DNA from: an uncultured Parabacteroides sp.
GTDB taxonomy: Bacteria; Bacteroidota; Bacteroidia; Bacteroidales; Tannerellaceae
Direction: 5' to 3'
DNA length: 17,405 bases
Assembly (NCBI GenBank): GCA_937890135.1
Contig: CALBYC010000238.1
Location: 1 to 17,405 of the forward strand
Shown one piece after another: positions 7,456 to 12,646 of the stretch. Numbering within the stretch: the stretch's first letter is position 1; every line of letters starts with the position of its first letter. Under the pieces are notes generated by a model. It was not told where the DNA came from. It saw only the letters and a list, made by a program, of their open reading frames with translations, and searched no databases. Both the position numbers and the translations under genes were made by a program.

Positions 7456-7692
7456 TATTTCCATCGATTGTTCTTCGTCTCGCTCCAGAATGGGCAGAAG
7501 CCATATGTTCCCTTCATCCAAAACGGCCGCAACCTTTGAAAGGAATGACTGCATCCGATGAGGAAAATGACTGCAAGCTTTTTTTTGAGTTGCCGCAAAC
7601 TTTCATAAGGAAAATAAAGTTATTATGAATAATTGATTATCAGCTGATAATAAAACAATCATGAAATATTTTGAAAAATAATTACCAAAACA
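7456..7692. other. Intergenic region between psd and tRNA-Phe
   Basis: No gene is supported; the frames here are shadows or chance. The right part (about 7600-7690) is very AT-rich and lies directly upstream of the tRNA promoter, where it could act as an UP-like element. It also contains a 16-bp perfect palindrome, listed separately. Confidence 0.5.
7636..7651. promoter_or_regulatory. Perfect 16-bp palindrome ATTATCAGCTGATAAT
   Basis: Each half-site is ATTATCAG. It lies 42 bp upstream of the tRNA-Phe -33 element and 180 bp upstream of the psd promoter. There is no T tract, so it is not a terminator. It could be a dimeric regulator site; the binder is unknown. Confidence 0.3.
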
Positions 7693-7724
7693 TTTGGCAG
7701 GTAAATAAAAACCCTCTATATTTG
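7693..7724 (+). promoter_or_regulatory. Promoter of tRNA-Phe
   Basis: TTTG (7693-7696), 20 bp, then TATATTTG (7717-7724): a perfect Bacteroidota promoter 42 bp upstream of the mature tRNA 5' end. Confidence 0.85.
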
Positions 7725-7765
7725 TACCCGTAATCGAGAAACATCGATGCAAACCGATTAAAAAA

Positions 7766-7838
7766 GGTGCCATAGCTCAGTTGGTAGAGCAAAGGACTGA
7801 AAATCCTTGTGTCCCCGGTTCGATTCCTGGTGGCACCA
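7766..7838 (+). tRNA. tRNA-Phe (GAA)
   Basis: A 73-nt cloverleaf. The acceptor arm is GGTGCCA (7766-7772) with TGGCACC (7831-7837), and the discriminator is A. The D arm is GCTC-AGTTGGTAGA-GC, and the anticodon stem AAGGA/TCCTT encloses CTGAAAA with anticodon GAA. The T arm is CCCGG-TTCGATT-CCTGG with one G-U pair. The CCA end is not encoded (CA follows the discriminator), so it must be added after transcription. Confidence 0.98.
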
Positions 7839-7863
7839 CAGAGAAGAAAAGCATAAGATAGTA

Positions 7864-7900
7864 AAATCCTGATTTCCAAACGAAATCGGGATTTTTTGTT
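7864..7900. terminator. Terminator after tRNA-Phe, also usable by the DUF4294 gene
   Basis: A 13-bp stem AAATCCTGATTTC (7864-7876) with GAAATCGGGATTT (7882-7894) has one G-U pair and a 5-nt loop, followed by TTTTGTTTT. On the minus strand the hairpin is followed by TTTTAC, so it can also end the convergent DUF4294 transcript. Confidence 0.85.
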
Positions 7901-7996
7901 TTCCCGCAAGATGCAAAAAACGGCAGAACATGGGACCGGTCCGAAAACCGGGTCAGTCCGATAAAATTAGGCCATATTTGACCCTTGTCATATCCA

Positions 7997-8620
7997 TCAC
8001 AATTCTCCTCTCTCCACTAAGATTACAATGCGTTCGATCAATGCATCTTTCCCGTGCGGGTCGTATTCTGTTTTCAGGCTTGCGCCAAACATGCCTGCGA
8101 AGACATTCCAGAATCCGGCGCGGAAGCTGCCTAAAAAAGCCTTGACCAAATTGTAGCTGCTTTGGTTGCATTCACGGTCAATCAATTTTATCAATAGTTT
8201 CCCTTGCGATAAGGTCATCTTCTTTAATTGCGGCTTATATTGGGCAAACAATTCTTTTTCCATCCGTTTCAGGTGGGCTTGCTTTGCCTTTTCGTCGGGC
8301 AAAGTCTCGATGTATTCATACGTCTCAATGAGTGTGGCATACACCATTTTGGCAAAAGGCAGCGTCTTTTTCACATCCCTGACCAATTTCCAATATTTGG
8401 CCTCTTCTTTTTTATTCCGGAATTTGGGCTTGGGAAAGACATACAAATCTTTTAATTGAACTACGGCGACGGTGTCCGCACCATCCACGTATGCACGCAA
8501 ATAACCCTCCGGCAATACTTTCATTGGCACGGGTTGTTCTTGGGCCATGCTTCCTAAGCTGTTTGACAACAGGAAAAAGACTGCAATCAATGATATGATA
8601 TATGTACGTTGTTCTCTCAT
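7997..8620 (-). CDS. DUF4294 family exported protein
   Basis: 207 aa. The signal peptide covers residues 1-26 (hydrophobic YIISLIAVFFLLSNSLG, cleavage near SMAQ-EQ). The mature part is highly basic and mostly helical: KFRNKKEEAKYWKLVRDVKK (about 67-86), a Lys-rich segment at 112-143, then LIKLIDRECNQSSYNLVK and LGSFRAGFWNVFAGMFG. The latter pair resembles the DUF4294 family of Bacteroidota. The function is unknown. The ATG at 8620 is needed for the signal peptide, yet a perfect promoter lies only 7 nt upstream, so the mRNA would be nearly leaderless. It lies on the same strand as the dehydrogenase-alkD-TIGR02757 group, 63 nt after it, but has its own promoter. Confidence 0.8.
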   Translation of the reverse strand: MREQRTYIISLIAVFFLLSNSLGSMAQEQPVPMKVLPEGYLRAYVDGADTVAVVQLKDLYVFPKPKFRNKKEEAKYWKLVRDVKKTLPFAKMVYATLIETYEYIETLPDEKAKQAHLKRMEKELFAQYKPQLKKMTLSQGKLLIKLIDRECNQSSYNLVKAFLGSFRAGFWNVFAGMFGASLKTEYDPHGKDALIERIVILVERGEL

Positions 8621-8627
8621 CTCGTTG

Positions 8628-8659
8628 CAAATATAGGCAAGAAATGGGTGTGAGCCAAA
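8628..8659 (-). promoter_or_regulatory. Promoter of the DUF4294 gene
   Basis: On the minus strand TTTG (8659-8656), 20 bp, then TATATTTG (8635-8628): a perfect match. Only 7 nt separate the box from the ATG at 8620. Confidence 0.75.
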
Positions 8660-8683
8660 GTTTATAACTTGTTTTAAACAGCT

Positions 8684-9445
8684 TTACTTTATTCTATATG
8701 AGTCATTAATGCCCATTCCGAATAATGCGAAATCACCTAAGCAAGGGTCATCGGGAAAGACTTCGGACAAGGCTTCCGTTATTTCCCGTGCCGTTTTCCA
8801 CGAGGCATCTTTTCTTGTCGTGAGTCCTAATTTCATTGAACTTTTCAGGACATGGGTATCCAATGGAATAATCAGATCTTTCGGAGAGGCCGCTTTCTCC
8901 CATATCCCTAAGTCAACTATATGATCCTGCCGCACCATCCAGCGCAGGAACATGGCTATTCGTTTGTGTGCGGAGTTCCCATTGTTTGATGGTATGCCTT
9001 TTATTCCTTCGAACAGGAGGGACACTTTGCGGACGATGTTGGACTCGTCGGCTGCGATAACGGCATCTTCCATGGATTCGTACTTGTCGTAAATTTTATA
9101 AAGACGGCATAACAACTGGTATAAGTCTTCGTATGTGTAAAAACGGTAGAACGTATTCCTTGTGCCTCCTTGTTCAGCCAATTGTTTTATTTCAATGAAT
9201 GAAGCAGGCGCATTTTGGATAAATTCGTAAGGCTCGTGGCCAATTAGCCGGTGTGCGATTTCGCATTTGCTTATTATCTGTTCTCTTCTTCCATAGGAAA
9301 TCCAAGATGCCAGGAATCCCGATATTTCAATGTCTTGCTTCCTTTTGAATCGATGGGGAAACTGGCAGGGGTCTCCCTTTATGAACTCCGTTGTATTATA
9401 TTGCGCGGCGCATTCTTGCAGCCGCCTCTTCAAGGTGGATTCCAT
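8684..9445 (-). CDS. TIGR02757 (DUF2400) family protein, possible HhH-GPD-like DNA repair protein
   Basis: 253 aa, soluble, no signal peptide. Recognisable family features are DIEISGFLASWISYGRR (38-54), SAHKRIAMFLRWMVR (158-172) and LIIPLDTHVLKSSMKLGL (191-208), then CLGDFALFGMGI near the C-terminus. The family is widespread in Bacteroidota and has no proven function that I know of. The PLDTHV stretch, with D196 followed by a helix, is reminiscent of the catalytic Asp segment (VDTHV/I) of endonuclease III-type glycosylases. The HhH lysine of those enzymes is not evident. The ATG overlaps the stop of alkD by one base (TAATG), so translation is coupled to a DNA alkylation glycosylase, which supports a repair role by inference only. 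Confidence 0.85.
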   Translation of the reverse strand: MESTLKRRLQECAAQYNTTEFIKGDPCQFPHRFKRKQDIEISGFLASWISYGRREQIISKCEIAHRLIGHEPYEFIQNAPASFIEIKQLAEQGGTRNTFYRFYTYEDLYQLLCRLYKIYDKYESMEDAVIAADESNIVRKVSLLFEGIKGIPSNNGNSAHKRIAMFLRWMVRQDHIVDLGIWEKAASPKDLIIPLDTHVLKSSMKLGLTTRKDASWKTAREITEALSEVFPDDPCLGDFALFGMGINDSYRIK

Positions 9446-10161
9446 TACTCTTTTTTATGTAAGAAATAAGACCTTTCCTGCTCCGGATACTTTTCAATCG
9501 CATAGCGTAAGGTAGTCCGGGGCAACCGCGGCGCATACGTTTCCAAGAAACAAGTCAATATGGATTTATCTTGCTTGCCCACCTCCCTCAACATCCATCC
9601 GATGGCTTTGTGTATTAAATCGTGGGAATGATTCATTAACAGTTTGGCCAAATGCAAAGTATCCTCGAAAGAACCTTTGCGAATAAAGGCGATTGTGGAA
9701 ACTATGGCAATGCGTTGCTCCCACAAGTTGTCACTCTCCGCCAGTTTGTACAACATGGAACGGTCGCCTTTGTTTAATAAATGATTCCCGACCAATTGGG
9801 GGCAGCTTAAGTCGACCAAGTCCCAATTGTTACATCTGCGCATGTTTTTCAGATAGAATTGGAATATTTTTTCTTGTTCCTCGTCGTTGCATAATTTCTT
9901 CCTTTTGGAACGTTCTACCAAGATAAGTAGAGCGCACAACCTGGCCTCATGCCATTTGCTATCCAACAACTTTTGTAGTTCGTCAAACGGCGTTTGCAGG
10001 TTGGCTTTAGCAACGGCGCGTGTCATGGGGACCGTGACTCCCAGAAAGCAATCCCCTTCGCCGTATTGCCCTTTCCCCGTCTTGAAAAAACGCCTTAAAT
10101 GTTCAGCTTTTTCCTTCGTGCCAGCAGAAACAAGCTCGGAAAGTATAAAATCGGCAGCCAT
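9445..10161 (-). CDS. DNA alkylation repair protein, AlkD-like HEAT-repeat glycosylase
   Basis: 238 aa from the ATG at 10161; a GTG one codon earlier is also possible. The protein is all-helical with HEAT-like repeats. AlkD of Bacillus cereus uses W109, D113, R148 and W187 around the lesion. The equivalents seen here are NNWDLVD (W113, D117), LWEQRIAIVST (R150) and HKAIGWMLREVGK (W189). The C-terminal MPRTxLRYAxEK motif is nearly kept as LPRTTLRYAIEKYP. Such enzymes excise cationic N3- and N7-alkylated purines. The start overlaps the dehydrogenase stop by one base (TGATG), and the stop overlaps the next start (TAATG), so the three genes form one coupled unit. Confidence 0.9.
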   Translation of the reverse strand: MAADFILSELVSAGTKEKAEHLRRFFKTGKGQYGEGDCFLGVTVPMTRAVAKANLQTPFDELQKLLDSKWHEARLCALLILVERSKRKKLCNDEEQEKIFQFYLKNMRRCNNWDLVDLSCPQLVGNHLLNKGDRSMLYKLAESDNLWEQRIAIVSTIAFIRKGSFEDTLHLAKLLMNHSHDLIHKAIGWMLREVGKQDKSILTCFLETYAPRLPRTTLRYAIEKYPEQERSYFLHKKE

Positions 10162-11123
10162 CACGGACGAAGCACGCGGGTTATGGGGCGGTCTCCTTCC
10201 AAGAAACCAATGACATTGTTACATACGGCCTCGGCCATGGCGACTCGTGTTTTGTAAGTTTGTGTGCCAATGTGCGGGGTCATGACGATATTGTCCAATT
10301 CCAACAACTCGGGGGAGGGGTAATCGCCAAACTCAAAGACATCCAGTCCGGCTCCGGAAATAGTACCTTCTTTGAGTGCCTTGGCCAACGCCAATTCGTC
10401 CACCAGCGGACCTCGGGCGGTGTTGATCAATATGGCGGTCGGCTTCATCTGCTTCAATTCTTCTTCACCGATAATATGGTAGGTGGAAGGCGTATAGGGG
10501 GCATTCAGGGATACAAAATCCGATGTGGCCAATAATTCTTCTTTGGACATATACACGACATTCAAACGAGTTTCCTCTTCGATGTCCAACTGGTGGCGGT
10601 TGTGGTAGACGACATCCATGCCACATGCTACGGCACGCTTGGCCAACGCCTTACCGATGCGTCCCATCCCGATGATGCCCAATTGCTGGCCGGAAACAGG
10701 GACTCCCAAATTCTCCAAAACACCAACTTTCATTCCTTCGCCTAAGGTGCGGAGCTTGCGGTCGCATTCGGTGATTCGCCGAGCGGCATCCAGCATCAAT
10801 CCTAAGGCATGGTTGGCAGTCGGGACTGTTACCGGAGATGGCGTATTGGTTACAATGACTCCTTTTTCAAGGCAATATGCGACATCTATGTTGTTATATC
10901 CGACGGCATAATTTGATACTAATTTCAGATTCGGGGCATGGTCGATAAGTTCTTTGTTGACAGGGAAGTCAAACATCGAGCACAATACATCATATTCCGG
11001 AATCATCCCGTATACCTCTTCATATGTGAAATCACGTCCCTCGGGGAAAGTCACCTCATACCGCTTTTCCAATTCGGTAAATCCCTCCCGGAACATATCG
11101 TATGTTACCAATATCTTTGCCAT
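10161..11123 (-). CDS. D-isomer-specific 2-hydroxyacid dehydrogenase (glyoxylate/hydroxypyruvate reductase type)
   Basis: 320 aa from the ATG at 11123 (MAKILVTYDMF). The Rossmann glycine loop is GMGRIG (152-157). The catalytic set is R237 in NTARGPLVDE, E264 in GLDVFEFGD and H284 in TPHIGTQ. The segment VSNYAVGYNNIDV (69-81) is the usual substrate-loop signature. NAD(P)H-dependent reduction of a 2-keto acid (glyoxylate, hydroxypyruvate or similar) is expected; the exact substrate cannot be read from sequence. The frame runs upstream to 11198, but the extra 25 residues are unlike the family and cover the promoter. First gene of a coupled trio with alkD and TIGR02757; no metabolic link to them is obvious. 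Confidence 0.92.
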   Translation of the reverse strand: MAKILVTYDMFREGFTELEKRYEVTFPEGRDFTYEEVYGMIPEYDVLCSMFDFPVNKELIDHAPNLKLVSNYAVGYNNIDVAYCLEKGVIVTNTPSPVTVPTANHALGLMLDAARRITECDRKLRTLGEGMKVGVLENLGVPVSGQQLGIIGMGRIGKALAKRAVACGMDVVYHNRHQLDIEEETRLNVVYMSKEELLATSDFVSLNAPYTPSTYHIIGEEELKQMKPTAILINTARGPLVDELALAKALKEGTISGAGLDVFEFGDYPSPELLELDNIVMTPHIGTQTYKTRVAMAEAVCNNVIGFLEGDRPITRVLRP

Positions 11124-11132
11124 AATTCTATT

Positions 11133-11140
11133 CAAATATA
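11133..11140 (-). promoter_or_regulatory. -7 box for the dehydrogenase-alkD-TIGR02757 unit
   Basis: TATATTTG on the minus strand is a full TAnnTTTG match, 9 nt before the ATG at 11123. The transcript would have only a few leader bases. No TTTG stands at the usual 19-21 bp; the nearest ones give gaps of 12 or 26 bp. Confidence 0.5.
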
Positions 11141-11174
11141 CAGGCAAAAATACAAATCTTACTTCGCAAATCCT

Positions 11175-11182
11175 TACTTTTG
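11175..11182 (+). promoter_or_regulatory. -7 box for the SpmA-SpmB fusion gene
   Basis: TACTTTTG matches TAnnTTTG and lies 14 nt before the ATG at 11197. The -33 element is poor. It is divergent from the box at 11133-11140, so both genes are controlled from one 73-bp gap. Confidence 0.5.
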
Positions 11183-11196
11183 CAAATAAAAAAGTC

Positions 11197-12426
11197 ATGG
11201 TCCTGAATTATATTTGGATTGCTTTCTTCTTGGTGGCTTTTGCCGTTGCGGCCGTGAAGTTGCTTTTTCTGGGTGACACGGAAGTATTTACGGCCATCAT
11301 CAACGCTTCTTTTTCTTCTGCTAAAAGCGGTTTTGAAATATCCATTGGGCTGACCGGCATCTTGTCCTTATGGCTGGGCATCATGAAAATCGGAGAGAGG
11401 GGCGGGGTCATCCAGTCGTTTGCCCGTTTTGCTTCGCCTGTGTTTGGCAAATTGTTCCCGGACATCCCGGAGGGACATCCTGCCACAGGTTCCATTTTCA
11501 TGAATTTTTCCGCGAATCTGTTGGGGTTGGACAATGCTGCCACTCCGGTCGGACTAAAGGCCATGCAGCAATTGCAAGAACTAAACAAGGAAAAGGACAC
11601 AGCCAGCAATCCGATGATTATGTTCTTATGCATCAATGCTTCCGGTTTGACTTTGATTCCGATTACCATTATGATGTATCGCGCACAATTGGGCGCCGCC
11701 AATCCTTCGGATGTCTTTTTGCCTATTATGTTGACGACCTTTACTTCCACTCTGGTGGCCACCATGGCCGTCTGCCTCCGGCAGCGCATCAATGTCTTTC
11801 AAAAGAATTTGCTTTTATTCTTTGGAGGCATGCTTTTGCTCATAGGCGGATTGATAGCATTGTTCCGTTCGTTGGACCAAGAGCAAGCATCGCTTTATTC
11901 AACCGTATTTGCCAATACCTTGCTGTTTTCCATCATTTGTGGTTTCATCGTTTCAGGGATGAGGAAAAAGATTAACGTCTATGAAGCATTTATCGAAGGT
12001 GCGAAAGAGGGATTCCATACGGCCGTGACCATTATTCCTTACCTGGTCGCCATATTGGTGGGCATTGCCGTTTTCCGTGCGTCCGGGGCAATGGATTTTC
12101 TGATAGATGCCGTCCGCCTTGGAATAGGTTACTGGGGGTTGAATACGGACTTTGTCGAGGCCTTGCCTACTATCCTGATGAAACCTTTGAGCGGAAGCGG
12201 TGCGCGGGGAATGATGCTGGATGCCATGAACACTTACGGGGCGGACTCCTTTGTCGGCCGCCTCTCCTCTATCGTGCAGGGCTCGTGCGATACCACCTTT
12301 TATGTCGTTGCTCTTTATTATGGCAGCATCGGCATCAAGAATACCCGTTATACCGTCCCTTGTGCTTTGTTGGCGGATTTGGCGGGTGCCGTAACGGCCA
12401 TCGCCATGGCATATTTATTCTTCTGA
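11197..12426 (+). CDS. SpmA-SpmB fusion, nucleoside-recognition (Gate) domain membrane protein
   Basis: 409 aa with about 8-10 hydrophobic segments. The N-terminal half is SpmA-like: INASFSSAKSGFEISIGLTG (35-54), GHPATGSIFMNFSANLLGLD (93-112), NAATPVGLKAM. The C-terminal half is SpmB-like: AFIEGAKEGFHTAVTIIPYL (264-283), LPTILMKPLSGSGARGMM (323-340), SIVQGSCDTTFYVVALYYGS (358-377). Each half carries one Gate domain (PF07670). In Bacillus spmA and spmB are separate genes affecting spore core dehydration; in non-sporulating Bacteroidota the fused form is common and its role unknown, perhaps solute transport. The ATG at 11197 was chosen because it follows a -7 box and begins the first membrane helix. 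The frame upstream of it is antisense to the dehydrogenase gene. Confidence 0.88.
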   Translation: MVLNYIWIAFFLVAFAVAAVKLLFLGDTEVFTAIINASFSSAKSGFEISIGLTGILSLWLGIMKIGERGGVIQSFARFASPVFGKLFPDIPEGHPATGSIFMNFSANLLGLDNAATPVGLKAMQQLQELNKEKDTASNPMIMFLCINASGLTLIPITIMMYRAQLGAANPSDVFLPIMLTTFTSTLVATMAVCLRQRINVFQKNLLLFFGGMLLLIGGLIALFRSLDQEQASLYSTVFANTLLFSIICGFIVSGMRKKINVYEAFIEGAKEGFHTAVTIIPYLVAILVGIAVFRASGAMDFLIDAVRLGIGYWGLNTDFVEALPTILMKPLSGSGARGMMLDAMNTYGADSFVGRLSSIVQGSCDTTFYVVALYYGSIGIKNTRYTVPCALLADLAGAVTAIAMAYLFF

Positions 12427-12646
12427 CATAAGCGCATGCTACTGCTTTTCGGATTGGCCACAACCTTTACCCAAAGAGGATGCGACCATTTTATTAAAAG
12501 GCAGCGTCCTTTTGGGAAATACATGGCGGGCATTTCCTGCCGTATCCCCCGTCCACGTAAAAAGTCCAATGAATAAACGGGGCTACGGATGCCTGTTTCG
12601 ATTATTTGTATTACCTTTGAAGTCGAACGATTTTATCACATTTGTC
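12427..12646. other. Gap between the SpmA-SpmB gene and polA
   Basis: 220 bases without a supported gene. The polA frame stays open through this gap, and a 46-codon frame (12436-12576, MLLLFGLATTF) also exists, but neither shows family character. A short hairpin (AAAAGG/CCTTTT near 12497-12514) lacks a T tract and is not a convincing terminator. Confidence 0.45.
12612..12619 (+). promoter_or_regulatory. -7 box before polA
   Basis: TACCTTTG matches TAnnTTTG, 27 nt before the ATG at 12647. No clear TTTG lies about 20 bp upstream. Confidence 0.45.

Noticed and set aside
7766..7860. Integration site at tRNA-Phe
   Set aside because: No duplicate of the tRNA 3' end, no integrase gene and no composition change downstream.
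7682..7909. Minus-strand frame with CGATRNRTGDTRIF
   Set aside because: This is the familiar false protein produced by translating the antisense strand of a tRNA gene; tRNA-Phe lies here.
7933..7942. GGACCGGTCC palindrome near tRNA-Phe
   Set aside because: Short, without context or repetition; a 10-bp palindrome in a GC-rich patch can be chance.
10954..11196. Upstream extension of the SpmA-SpmB frame
   Set aside because: It runs antisense into the dehydrogenase gene and crosses both promoters; the membrane protein starts at 11197.
12512..12646. 45-residue N-terminal extension of DNA polymerase I
   Set aside because: The conserved N-terminus begins at 12647, after a -7 box at 12612-12619; the extension shows no family similarity.
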